A stretch of DNA of 22,458 nucleotides from CAYSCW01 sp964449165 (GTDB lineage: Bacteria > Acidobacteriota > Aminicenantia > Aminicenantales > Aminicenantaceae): contig CAYVAT010000044.1 of assembly GCA_964449165.1 (NCBI GenBank), positions 1 through 22,458 on the forward strand, in the 5' to 3' direction. The translations under genes were made by a program, and so were the position numbers. Shown here one piece after another: positions 7,049 through 14,971 of this stretch; position 1 is the stretch's first letter, and every line of letters starts with the position of its first letter. Under the pieces are notes generated by a model. It was not told where the DNA came from. It worked only from the letters and a program-made list of their open reading frames with translations, and did no database searches.

Positions 7049-9415
7049 TCAAAAGCGCTTATGGAAGATTTCATCCAGGCTCATCTTTTTTAAATCTTCA
7101 ACAAACTTCACCAGATGTTCGATCATCAAAGACCAGATTTTCTCTCCCTTCTGAGCAGAAGCCTTGGTTGGATCTCCGAGAACGCCCGAGGGCGATATCT
7201 TGGCAACCCGCGCATACCACTCCACACTCCTCTTGGAACTGAAATCAAGGTAGCGGCTTGAGAATCGAGGGATATATTTTTTAATTTTTATCTTTCTGAC
7301 AACAGAAGGACGTACAGCAAGTGTGGTACTCGTTTCCATCTCACCTGCGTGCACATCATTGATGGTCTCAATAATTTCCAGGACATCTTTCTCGCTCGTT
7401 TCCCCGGTCTCCACACAAGTGAAGATGTGCGCATCACGATTGATCATCTGAGAAGCAAACTGGAGGGCAGGGATATTTCCACCGTGAGCATTGATGACAA
7501 CCAATTTAGTGATACCGTGATGAGCTGCGCTCATTCCGATATCATAAACAAGTTGAGAGAGTGTTTTTGGTTTGATACTTAAAGTCCCGCTGAAATCCAA
7601 ATGATGATAGGAAACACCGTAGGGTATGAGAGGAAGGACAATGGGTTTAGGATCGCTACAAGCAGCTGCAACTTGCTTTGCAAGGTAAAAAGCATCGAAG
7701 GCATCTGTGTCCAAGGGCAAATGCGGCCCATGCTGCTCTATAGAACCAACGGGCAAAAGAGCCAAATCCACTTCCTTGAAGCGGATTTGCGCTTCCGGCC
7801 AGGTGAGTTCTTCCAGCAAATATTCTCTTCCCTTCTGTTCTGATACATAATTCTTCAATTTTGCCTTCTCCTCAAATTTATAGCCAGGCATTTCGAAAGG
7901 ATAAGGAGTCACCAGAGCAGGATCTTCCAGAGGTTGGTAATCGATCCACATTCGCCCCTGACGTTTTACAGCGCCCTCAGAATGCTCCAAGAATATTTTA
8001 AGCAGAGGCTGGCGAAGATCCACGGGGATGCTGTCTAGAGGAGATTTTTCTGGATCGAAACGTATCTTCATAACCTCTGTCTGCCTGGGAACTTTCTTCC
8101 CTTTCGCCGGTCCGGGGATCAGGCCTTTCTGCGCTAAGAGAAACATCAAATGCTCGGCTCCATCCTTCTCCTGATGCACGCCTCTCTCGGCAAGGGACTT
8201 CAGACAATTCTTGATTTGGGTCTCTGTGTATCCGCAGTTTGAGGGATCAGCACCTATGGCTTCGAGCATTCCCACAATCCGGCGGCATTTCTCACACTTT
8301 CCACAGGGATATACCCGGCTTCCGGAAACGTGAGTGGCATGGCAGGAGACCTGTTGTCGCTGGAGATGAGGATACCTCTCGATCAGAATCTTTTCGATGA
8401 GCATTTCTGAGAGAGGCCTCAGGATAGAAAACTGCTGAATATTCCATTTCTTATGGAGGTAATAACGGGTAAGTACGTTATCAAAATAGCGGCTCTGATC
8501 ATAGAGCCCATCGTAATGGGTGATTCCCTGATGAACGAGCCTGCTGGTTGTGTCGAATTCATCTCCGATGACCAGGCGTCCTATGTTCCTCTTCCTGAGG
8601 ATAGGCAGAGCTCCAAAAAGAAAAACAGCCACTGTCCAGAGACGGATGGGATATTCGTCCGAGCGTATGCTGAAAAAGTCTTGCCGCACAAAGGGGAAGT
8701 GTCTCAACATCCAGGCAAACAGCCTGTCGGCATTGATCCAGACCTTCGCTGTCTGGGGATAATGGGAGGAGAGATAGCGGTATCCATTCAGAGCCGTGAA
8801 CCAGTGCCTGCCTGACTCATTGATAAAAATAGGATGCACCTTATCCTTGATTTCCCTGAGCAAGCCAAAACTGAGAAGACTGTCCTTTCCTCCACTGGAG
8901 AGAACTGCATGGAGGGAGTGGTCACTCTTCCAAGAAGGGGAGGATGACAGGACTTTTTCATCCGGAAAGATTCGGTCTGAATCTTTAAAAACAACTCTCG
9001 CCCGAAGGTAACTATCACGTTTGATCGAAGAGAGGTGCGATGCATCTCCCAGAAGAAAAGGATTATGTTCAATAAACTTCTTGACAAAAATTTCCCGGGC
9101 TGTGTTCTCCATCATATCCTTGATGAATTTCTGATCCACCTTATCAAAATGCCCGATGAAGACCATCTCGCGGCAGAACAGACCATAGTTAATGGCCACT
9201 TGAGCGGTAATCATGTCAGCTAAGTTAACAGATTGCGGCGCATCAGGATTAAAAACATCTTCTTGATAGCGGTAAACAAGGTCGAACGAGGAGACTTTTC
9301 CATCCTGGATAACCCTATAAGGAGAGACAATCCTTTTCTTTTCCACTTTAACCGGACCTATTTCCATCCTGTCTATGACATCCAGGATATCAAGAGGATC
9401 CCGTGTTTTCTTCAT
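7049..9415 (-). CDS. MurL/QueC-like ATP-pyrophosphatase fused to creatininase-family amidohydrolase
   Basis: A 788-residue two-enzyme fusion. Residues ~30-400 form a PP-loop ATPase: SSGGKDS at 173-179, GDEFDT near 284-289, FSILRPLSEMLI at 329-340, and a zinc-type cluster C358, C371, C374, C377 (CGKCEKC). QueC has such a Cys cluster. The order of motifs, with RPLSE before the Cys cluster, resembles MurL, which uses ATP (to AMP and PPi) to epimerise the terminal Glu of UDP-MurNAc-L-Ala-L-Glu. Residues ~535-775 are a creatininase-type domain with metal ligands in GSIEQHG (E560, H562), D569, NAHGGN (H644) and HAGEMET (E692/E694). Relatives of that domain cleave amides (creatininase, FAPy deformylase, MftE). 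Residues 430-530 are a linker without recognised motif. ATG 9415 is chosen for CTGGAGGAATACC before it; 57 further in-frame codons upstream overlap the DUF1611 gene. Domain identities are firm; the substrate is unknown. Confidence 0.85.
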   Translation of the reverse strand: MKKTRDPLDILDVIDRMEIGPVKVEKKRIVSPYRVIQDGKVSSFDLVYRYQEDVFNPDAPQSVNLADMITAQVAINYGLFCREMVFIGHFDKVDQKFIKDMMENTAREIFVKKFIEHNPFLLGDASHLSSIKRDSYLRARVVFKDSDRIFPDEKVLSSSPSWKSDHSLHAVLSSGGKDSLLSFGLLREIKDKVHPIFINESGRHWFTALNGYRYLSSHYPQTAKVWINADRLFAWMLRHFPFVRQDFFSIRSDEYPIRLWTVAVFLFGALPILRKRNIGRLVIGDEFDTTSRLVHQGITHYDGLYDQSRYFDNVLTRYYLHKKWNIQQFSILRPLSEMLIEKILIERYPHLQRQQVSCHATHVSGSRVYPCGKCEKCRRIVGMLEAIGADPSNCGYTETQIKNCLKSLAERGVHQEKDGAEHLMFLLAQKGLIPGPAKGKKVPRQTEVMKIRFDPEKSPLDSIPVDLRQPLLKIFLEHSEGAVKRQGRMWIDYQPLEDPALVTPYPFEMPGYKFEEKAKLKNYVSEQKGREYLLEELTWPEAQIRFKEVDLALLPVGSIEQHGPHLPLDTDAFDAFYLAKQVAAACSDPKPIVLPLIPYGVSYHHLDFSGTLSIKPKTLSQLVYDIGMSAAHHGITKLVVINAHGGNIPALQFASQMINRDAHIFTCVETGETSEKDVLEIIETINDVHAGEMETSTTLAVRPSVVRKIKIKKYIPRFSSRYLDFSSKRSVEWYARVAKISPSGVLGDPTKASAQKGEKIWSLMIEHLVKFVEDLKKMSLDEIFHKRF

Positions 9416-9482
9416 GGTATTCCTCCAGAGGTTTTTGCTTAAATCGGGACCGCCATTTTCTTCATAATGGTTATAATTTCTT

Positions 9483-10562
9483 TTATCTCTGTCTTTTATA
9501 TTGCAGGAGAAGAGGGACCAATCTTGCCGCTCCTTCCAAGAGCACATCAACGGTCGGAAGGCGGGTTTCCCTGGTGATAGCATCACAAACAGCTGGAATC
9601 TCTTCCTTGGAAATGCATTCGTGGTTTACGGTCACAGCGGCCACAGGCTTTCCCGAGATAATCTCGATTGCCTTTATCTGAATAGGCAAAGGTTGGACAG
9701 GATATCCAGGAAATCCATCGTATTCCTTTCGGGCAGGAGCATGCTGAAGAACGACCGCATCTGGCCGGCCAGCGGCCAGAATCTCGAAGCCCCCTGGATA
9801 AGCAGGATTCATCAGGCTTCCCTGGCCTTCGATGATCACAGCATCTGGATTTTCTTCTTTCCAGGCTGCCCACACCGCATGTTCGATCTCTCCAGAGACG
9901 AAATCATTGATCAGAGAATCCAGCATGATGCAGTATTTGGCTCCCTGCATCCATGAAGTCTGCCCAGTCCCGACGATCTCTGCTCTATAGCCCGCTTCCC
10001 GAAAGGCATCCACAATAAGCCAGGCAGTAGTCCTCTTCCCAACAGCCGAGTCAGTACCCAGTACAGCAACTTTTAGGGAGGTTACCTGCTCGATTTTTCC
10101 GCTGAAGAAATGAAGGTCTTTTCGTGGAGGAGTCTTTCGTACGTCTCTAATCCTCACCTTTTTTTCTTCAGCCAGACATACAATCTCTTCGTCCTCGCTG
10201 AGAAAATCGTGAAGGCCCGAGTCCACATGAAGGCCTGCCTTTATTGCTTCTATGACAGCCAGACGGTCATCGGAACCGAGTCGTCCTCCGTCTGGAGCAA
10301 GGCCTATAACAAAATGGGAAACAGTTTTCCCAGCCTGACAGCTGACCTTTAAAGCCGCATTAAGATCTGAAACAACAGGGATGCCTTTAGGTTTTCCATC
10401 CAGAATCTGGCCTGCATCATCCGCGATGTGCTTCGAATCAATGATGGAGAGAACCTGGTAGCGTTTTGTCCTCCGGACTAAGCCGTGAGCTGTCTTACCG
10501 TTAGGAGTTCCGAATGCTCCTTCACAATAGACTATGGCATTCCCATCAGGAAAAACATCCAT
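9483..10562 (-). CDS. DUF1611 protein, DgcN-like (possible amino-acid N-acyltransferase)
   Basis: A 359-residue protein with an N-terminal Rossmann-like DUF1611 domain (about 1-145) and a C-terminal P-loop domain. The P-loop reads GTDSAVGKRTT (169-179), followed by GTGQTSWMQG (198-207) and IIEGQGSLMNP (243-253). DgcN, a member from marine bacteria, N-acetylates D-glutamate for the DgcA racemase in a D-Glu breakdown route. The adjacent enolase-superfamily gene makes that pairing tempting. However, the epimerase here seems to have a different pocket, so the acyl acceptor may be another amino acid or peptide. The start overlaps the previous gene's stop in a TAATG junction, indicating translational coupling. 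The gene ends 67 bp before the fusion gene. Confidence 0.82.
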   Translation of the reverse strand: MDVFPDGNAIVYCEGAFGTPNGKTAHGLVRRTKRYQVLSIIDSKHIADDAGQILDGKPKGIPVVSDLNAALKVSCQAGKTVSHFVIGLAPDGGRLGSDDRLAVIEAIKAGLHVDSGLHDFLSEDEEIVCLAEEKKVRIRDVRKTPPRKDLHFFSGKIEQVTSLKVAVLGTDSAVGKRTTAWLIVDAFREAGYRAEIVGTGQTSWMQGAKYCIMLDSLINDFVSGEIEHAVWAAWKEENPDAVIIEGQGSLMNPAYPGGFEILAAGRPDAVVLQHAPARKEYDGFPGYPVQPLPIQIKAIEIISGKPVAAVTVNHECISKEEIPAVCDAITRETRLPTVDVLLEGAARLVPLLLQYKRQR

Positions 10563-11758
10563 TACTTTCTGCCTGTCAGTATGACCACAAACCGGTCATT
10601 GGAAAACTTCTCTTTACGGTGCCAATCCAGAAGAGCAATCAACGCTGCTGTAGAAGCTGGAAGAACATTCAGTCCTTCGCGTTCACGAATCAATCTGGAA
10701 AAATAGAGCATATTCTTGTCACTGGTATAGGAAGCCCAACCCGCTGTCTGTCTGATGGCTTGGAGAGCATAATCGCCATCAATAGACTGCCAGTTGATCA
10801 GAGGCTCATTGACAGCTGTTTCTTTGATCTGATCGGGACTGAGATCATCACATCTAGGGCTGTTTTTCAGGAAGGCATGGATGATGGGATTCTTCCTATA
10901 GGAAGAGCCGGCGATCATCCGAGGTATCTTGGAAGTCTTTCCCCGGCGGTAAAGACTCAAAAATCCTTTATAAATCCCTGCCAGCGTGGTTCCATTAGAG
11001 ACTGAAACAGCCACAAAGCCTGGAGCATCTCTCAATTCATCGTAAATCTCATAAGCGATCTCACCATAGGCCTTCAACTGAAGAGCCGTATTTGCACCCC
11101 CCGGATTGGCATCATAAAGTTCTTCCTTTTCCGAGCGCTCCCGGGAGGCTTCAACCGCTGCTTCATAATCTCCTGGCACATGAATGATCTCTGCCCCGTA
11201 ATTAATCATCTCTTGAGCTCTCTTTGTGTGGTAGGCTTCTGGAATGTAGATAATACATCTCAAACCTGCCAAGGAAGCAGCCAAAGCTGTGGCCACCCCA
11301 TAATTTCCGCAGGTGGCCATAGTGATGGAATCAAAACCTCGTCGCATGGCATCTAATGCCTGGGCAAATGCGATACGGTCCTTCTGAGTTCCAGTGGGAT
11401 TGCCCCCTTCAAACTTCAAATAAATCTGGCGAAAGCCAACCTCCCGCTCGATGTTACGGGCCCGGGAAAAAGAGGTATCCCCTATTTCTGAATCGATGAT
11501 ATCCTCGTATGCTTCAAGGCGATCTTCCAGAATTGCGTTTTTATCAACGGCGATCTTTTTCTGGGTTTCCAGCTCAGGAGCAATGATGGTAACCTGGGAA
11601 CTGGCTTCATCCAATGGAAAAAAACCTAAGCCTTTCAATGCATCAGCATGATTTTCTGGCTTTAGCTTGTTATCTTGATTGGATAAATCCTGACCAAAGG
11701 AGGGAGTTGCGGCCTTACTCTTTTTGTCTGACTCGGATTTCTCCTCTTTATCGTTCAT
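10562..11758 (-). CDS. Fold-type-II PLP enzyme, threonine-synthase-like
   Basis: A 398-residue enzyme of the tryptophan-synthase-beta fold. The PLP lysine is K126 in EGGNPTGTQKDR, the cofactor is also held by the Asn loop TCGNYGVA (149-156), and its phosphate by the Ser/Gly loop SVSNGTTLAG (252-261). The family covers threonine and cysteate synthases, diaminopropionate-type enzymes and beta-replacing synthases. TQKDR instead of the common SFKDR of threonine synthase, and the lack of other threonine genes here, argue against simple threonine synthesis. The first ~45 residues are charged and look like a flexible tail; no later Met would give a plausible start. It is first in the operon and probably supplies or consumes an amino acid handled by the next three enzymes. 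Confidence 0.8.
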   Translation of the reverse strand: MNDKEEKSESDKKSKAATPSFGQDLSNQDNKLKPENHADALKGLGFFPLDEASSQVTIIAPELETQKKIAVDKNAILEDRLEAYEDIIDSEIGDTSFSRARNIEREVGFRQIYLKFEGGNPTGTQKDRIAFAQALDAMRRGFDSITMATCGNYGVATALAASLAGLRCIIYIPEAYHTKRAQEMINYGAEIIHVPGDYEAAVEASRERSEKEELYDANPGGANTALQLKAYGEIAYEIYDELRDAPGFVAVSVSNGTTLAGIYKGFLSLYRRGKTSKIPRMIAGSSYRKNPIIHAFLKNSPRCDDLSPDQIKETAVNEPLINWQSIDGDYALQAIRQTAGWASYTSDKNMLYFSRLIREREGLNVLPASTAALIALLDWHRKEKFSNDRFVVILTGRK

Positions 11759-11779
11759 CTTTTTTCTATCTCTTTTGCA

Positions 11780-11808
11780 CTTATAGCATAGGACTTATAT
11801 GGAGTCAA
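11780..11808 (-). promoter_or_regulatory. Promoter of the PLP-DUF1611-fusion-epimerase operon
   Basis: On the minus strand TTGACT (11803-11808) and TATAAG (11780-11785) are exactly 17 bp apart. The predicted start site lies about 14 bases before the ATG at 11758, leaving almost no leader for an attenuator. Any control should therefore act on initiation. Confidence 0.7.
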
Positions 11809-11921
11809 TATAGCCAAGATATATAGCTCAGAGATTACCAGAGACAGTCAAATTTCCACGAAAGCTTCTCCATTTCCATGATGAGTTAAGACATTTTATC
11901 AAGTTAGATAGAGAGGCGACT

Positions 11922-11984
11922 GTTCCTGTCCATCCGAAGCCCATGGTGGTGGGTGGGAGGGTCTTGGCGAGGATGGATAGGAAC
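11922..11984. repeat. 14-bp inverted repeat with G-rich loop
   Basis: GTTCCTGTCCATCC (11922-11935) pairs with GGATGGATAGGAAC (11971-11984): 13 Watson-Crick pairs and one G-T. The 35-base loop contains five G-runs, GGTGGTGGGTGGGAGGG (11945-11961), able in principle to form a G-quadruplex. No T-tract follows, and both predicted promoters point away from it, so it is not an evident terminator or leader. It could be an operator, an intergenic repeat family, or part of an undetected small RNA. Confidence 0.75.
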
Positions 11985-12045
11985 TGGCGCTGCGACTGAA
12001 TATATCCTTCATCATGATGGAAATAGAGAGGCTCTCAATTTCCAT

Positions 12046-12074
12046 TTGTCAAGGGCAAGAATTTCCTTTATACT
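12046..12074 (+). promoter_or_regulatory. Promoter of the receiver-NIF3 pair
   Basis: TTGTCA (12046-12051) and TATACT (12069-12074) with a 17-bp spacer, each matching five of six consensus bases. The predicted start site is about 13 bases before the ATG at 12095. Confidence 0.7.
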
Positions 12075-12094
12075 CTAAACAGGATTTAGGAAGA

Positions 12095-12505
12095 ATGAAA
12101 AAAATCCTGATTGTCGATGATGACAGAGTCACTCTGACCATGCTCCAGATGCTGTTTACTAGAGCCCGGCATCAGGTCCTCACAGCCCAAGATGGAGCTG
12201 AAGGTCTGGAGCTCGCACAAAAGGAGAAGCCAGATATTGTGATCACTGATATGCTGATACCCAAAATGGATGGCCTAGAGCTCTGCAAGAAAATAAAAGA
12301 AATGCCGGAGCTTCAACAAACTAAAGTGATAATAATGACCGCTGTCTACAAAGGCATACCCTTTAAGCATGAGGCCAGGGAATGTGGAGCTTCGGATTTT
12401 CTCGAAAAACCCATCGATACCAAGAATCTTATTGACCGCGTCAACGTCCTTATTGGAGCTGGACAAGACGCTAAAAAAGAAGAGACAGAGAAAAGCTCTG
12501 ACTAA
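12095..12505 (+). CDS. Single-domain response regulator (receiver only)
   Basis: A 136-residue CheY-like receiver domain with no output domain. The acidic pocket is D8-D9-D10, the phospho-acceptor D52 (VITDMLIPKMDG), the switch Thr is in VIIMTAVY, and the conserved Lys in FLEKPID. The C-terminal ~12 residues are a charged tail. ATG 12095 is chosen because the receiver fold starts immediately after it and AGGA sites precede it; 27 in-frame codons upstream would overlap the promoter. No histidine kinase is in the window. It may signal by protein-protein contact or as a phosphate relay. It is co-transcribed with the NIF3-like gene four bases downstream. Confidence 0.93.
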   Translation: MKKILIVDDDRVTLTMLQMLFTRARHQVLTAQDGAEGLELAQKEKPDIVITDMLIPKMDGLELCKKIKEMPELQQTKVIIMTAVYKGIPFKHEARECGASDFLEKPIDTKNLIDRVNVLIGAGQDAKKEETEKSSD

Positions 12506-12509
12506 AAAA

Positions 12510-13472
12510 ATGAAACTGGAAACACTTTACAAGAAAGCCGTAGCCATCGGAATCGAAAACGACCTGAGAGGAAAAAACACGATAAAAAATATTCTCAAGG
12601 AAGAAAAAGAGACTTACAAAAATCTGAAAGAGGAAGAAAAGGAATTTTATGATAAAGAAAGGCTTTCCAATCCCTTTTCCGATACAAGAATCTTGAATGG
12701 CGACTCGAATATCGATGTAAAGAAGGTGATCGTGGGTATCGATATGGGGATAGGAGAGATTCTCCTGACCTATCTCCTCAACAAGAGTCTGAATCAAAAA
12801 ATCGATTTAGTCATCTCCCATCATCCTGAAGGCTACGCCCTAGCCAGGCTTTATGATGTGATGAGGCTCCAGGCTGATCTGCTGGCTGACTACGGGATCA
12901 CCATCAGCGTAGCCGAGCAACTGATGGAAAAGCGGATCAGTGAAATAGAAAGACGGCTGATGCCTGTCAACCATAACCGGGCTGTGGATGCTGCCAGGGT
13001 TATGGGTATTCCCATGCTGTGTATCCATACTGCTTCGGACAACTGTGTGACAAATTACCTTAAAAAAACATTCGAGAAGAAAAAGCCATATAAGTTGAAG
13101 GATTTAATGAAAATCCTGAAGCAAACCCCCGAATACAAGAAACTGGCCAAACTTCAGGTTCCTCCCAAAATCGTCAGCGGCTCTGAAGAAAGTAAATGCG
13201 GGAAAATTTATGTCGATATGACAGGCGGCACTGAAGGTTCGAAAGAGATCTTTGAAAAGTATGCCTCCAGCGGCATCAGTACCCTTGTTTGTATGCATTT
13301 GAGCGAGGAGCACTTGGAAAATGCAAAAAAGGCCAAACTGAATGTGGTAATCGCCGGACATATTGCCAGCGATATTCTGGGATTGAATCTTCTCTTTGAT
13401 GAGCTGGAAAAGGAAGAAAGGCTTGAGTTTGTCTGTATCTCGGGATTCGAGCGGATCCGGAGAAAAAAATAG
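12510..13472 (+). CDS. NIF3-like di-metal protein
   Basis: A 320-residue member of the NIF3/YbgI family, proteins with a di-metal site. Some are annotated as GTP cyclohydrolase I type 2, but the true activity is mostly unknown. Visible family motifs: ISHHPEG (H104-H105), HTASDN (H173, D177) and a late GHIASD (H284, D288), the last with Asp where many members have Glu. An N-terminal charged helical segment (about 20-55, very Lys/Glu-rich) precedes the fold and is unusual. ATG 12510 lies four bases after the receiver stop with little Shine-Dalgarno, suggesting translational re-initiation. The gene is convergent with the MFS gene, only 19 bp apart. Confidence 0.85.
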   Translation: MKLETLYKKAVAIGIENDLRGKNTIKNILKEEKETYKNLKEEEKEFYDKERLSNPFSDTRILNGDSNIDVKKVIVGIDMGIGEILLTYLLNKSLNQKIDLVISHHPEGYALARLYDVMRLQADLLADYGITISVAEQLMEKRISEIERRLMPVNHNRAVDAARVMGIPMLCIHTASDNCVTNYLKKTFEKKKPYKLKDLMKILKQTPEYKKLAKLQVPPKIVSGSEESKCGKIYVDMTGGTEGSKEIFEKYASSGISTLVCMHLSEEHLENAKKAKLNVVIAGHIASDILGLNLLFDELEKEERLEFVCISGFERIRRKK

Positions 13473-13491
13473 AATAGTCTCAAAGTATTTG

Positions 13492-14676
13492 TTAGGAAGC
13501 GGAGCCTTCTGATCTGGGTGGAGGAGCTTTCCAGGTAAAGATCAGACCCACCAGAAAAAAGATAATTCCAGCGAAAAGATACATATTTCTGTATCCATAA
13601 AGGTCGGATATCCACCCAAAAAATATCGATCCCAATCCCATCCCCATATCGAAAAAAGTTAAATAAAGGCTGATGGCCAACCCTTTATTCTCTTTTCCCA
13701 GGATGTCAATGATATAAGTGCTGAGAGCTGGAAAAATCAGCCCCTGCCCAAATCCTCCGATAAAACCCGTCAAGATGAACAGCCAGAACGTTTCTACCTG
13801 TGATATAAAGAATAAATTCAGGCTTATGATAGTAACAGCAGGAAAGATGACTTTCTTTCGTCCATATTTGTCCGATAAATCTCCGATTCCCAGACGCGTT
13901 AAAATGGCAGCAACAGAAAAGGCGACAAAAAAGGGCCCTACCCTCTCCAGTGGAATTGACTTTCCAAAGAGGGCGATAAAATAGACTACTGCTCCCCTCA
14001 CAGCACCATGAAACACAGGCAGAAAGGATATCAAGAGGATAACCAAAAAAGAGACTCCTCTCAGGGACAGTGGTTTATGGAAATGTCGGTTGTTGTCGGG
14101 CCGGATTACTTCCATGGTGAAGAGAACGCACAGAAAAGAAACAAGCAGCAAGATCACGCTGGTGTTAAAAAGGCCGCCGAAGCCAAATTGATGAACAACT
14201 TCTTCAGCCAGCAGAGGGCCCAGGGCGCTGGAGAGGAGGCCCGCTATGCCGATTATTCCCATGGAATGAGCAAGCCTCTCCACTGGAGCTAAATCAGAGC
14301 AGATGGTCAGGGTAGCGGTCATGCTTATTCCCCAACCGATACCTGTCAGGGCCCTCAAAAACACAGGCAAAAAACCTGCATCACTCACAAGGTGGAAGCA
14401 AGGGACCAAAAGAACTAGAAAGCCGATTCCCAGAAGAGAAATTTTCTTCCTGCCTCTTACATCCACCAGCCTGCCTATGATAGGACGGAAAAAAATGGCC
14501 ATGATGCTGTGGATGCCCATGATCAGCCCGATTCGGCTCCTGGGTGCATTGAACTGTTTGAAGAAAAGGGGATAAATAAAGAAAAGAGAGATGCTCATGA
14601 ACAGGAAAAAATAACCGAAAAGAGCAATAATAAAGTGTCTGTTCCAGATCGTCCTGATGCTCTCTTTTTCTTCCAT
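13492..14676 (-). CDS. MFS transporter, 12 membrane segments
   Basis: A 394-residue major-facilitator permease. The motif-A loop appears in both halves, as GRLVDVRGRKK (first half, after segment 2) and GDLSDKYGRKK (second half), as expected for the 6+6 duplication. GIGWGISMTATL marks segment 4. The C-terminus is short and Pro-rich (KAPPPRSEGSAS). Substrate is not evident; the form resembles drug/sugar efflux-type members. The start at 14676 has only a weak GAGAAGA ahead of it. A strong promoter about 190 bp upstream makes a long leader with potential secondary structure, so expression may be controlled after initiation. Confidence 0.9.
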   Translation of the reverse strand: MEEKESIRTIWNRHFIIALFGYFFLFMSISLFFIYPLFFKQFNAPRSRIGLIMGIHSIMAIFFRPIIGRLVDVRGRKKISLLGIGFLVLLVPCFHLVSDAGFLPVFLRALTGIGWGISMTATLTICSDLAPVERLAHSMGIIGIAGLLSSALGPLLAEEVVHQFGFGGLFNTSVILLLVSFLCVLFTMEVIRPDNNRHFHKPLSLRGVSFLVILLISFLPVFHGAVRGAVVYFIALFGKSIPLERVGPFFVAFSVAAILTRLGIGDLSDKYGRKKVIFPAVTIISLNLFFISQVETFWLFILTGFIGGFGQGLIFPALSTYIIDILGKENKGLAISLYLTFFDMGMGLGSIFFGWISDLYGYRNMYLFAGIIFFLVGLIFTWKAPPPRSEGSAS

Positions 14677-14857
14677 CTTCTTCTCAATACATGGTCTTAT
14701 CCGTCTTCAACTAACCAAGCACTCTTCAAAAAGCACTTATGGTAAAAATGAGCCTTACAAGAGAGGTGCTGGCTGTCTTGGGTATGGGGAAAATAAGCAA
14801 AAAGGGGATAATGAAGGAGGGTTATTAAAACCTTGTCCAGCCAGCGCAACAAGGTTT
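14677..14857 (-). promoter_or_regulatory. Long structured 5' leader of the MFS gene
   Basis: The predicted transcript begins at or near 14857 with a perfect 9-bp stem, AAACCTTGT and ACAAGGTTT (14857-14828 on the minus strand), enclosing a 12-nt loop. Eight loop bases, GCTGGCTG (14838-14845), are exactly complementary to CAGCCAGC about 60 nt downstream (14768-14775), so a loop-to-leader pseudoknot is possible. The leader is otherwise pyrimidine-rich. No known riboswitch class is recognised. Confidence 0.45.
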
Positions 14858-14863
14858 GTATTC

Positions 14864-14891
14864 ATTATACCAGACCAACGAAAAAAATCAA
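14864..14891 (-). promoter_or_regulatory. Strong extended -10 promoter upstream of the MFS gene
   Basis: On the minus strand TTGATT (14886-14891), 16 bp, then a consensus TATAAT (14864-14869) preceded by TGG (extended -10). An A-tract/T-tract surrounds the -35 and may act like an UP element. This promoter lies between the alcohol dehydrogenase stop and the MFS gene. Confidence 0.75.
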
Positions 14892-14913
14892 CTTTTTTTT
14901 CAGCAGAGTAAGG

Positions 14914-14953
14914 ATCATTTTTCTGCGATGGCGATGTTTTTATCAAAAATGAT
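14914..14953 (-). repeat. AT-rich inverted repeat downstream of the alcohol dehydrogenase
   Basis: ATCATTTTT (14914-14922) and AAAAATGAT (14945-14953) form a 9-bp stem with a 22-nt loop, 18 bp after the stop codon. It may protect or end the operon transcript, but no clean T-tract follows, so it is not called a terminator. Confidence 0.35.
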
Positions 14954-14971
14954 TCTCTCAGCAAAAACGAT

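Larger units (their letters stand above)
11759..12094. other. Divergent control region
   Basis: This 336-bp region holds the leftward operon promoter at its left end and the receiver-gene promoter at its right end. Between them lies a 63-bp inverted-repeat structure at 11922-11984. No coding frame is supported. Confidence 0.7.

Noticed and set aside
9416..9586. N-terminal extension of the fusion protein by 57 residues
   Set aside because: It would overlap the DUF1611 gene by about 100 bp, and a clear GGAGG site precedes the ATG at 9415.
9483..10562. Calling the DUF1611 gene dgcN outright, with D-glutamate as substrate
   Set aside because: The partner epimerase has an apparently different pocket and two extra enzymes share the operon, so the exact substrate is not supported.
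14828..14857. The 9-bp stem AAACCTTGT/ACAAGGTTT as terminator of the alcohol dehydrogenase operon
   Set aside because: It is followed only by TTTTAATAA and coincides with the predicted start of the MFS transcript, so a 5' leader hairpin fits better, although a double role is not excluded.
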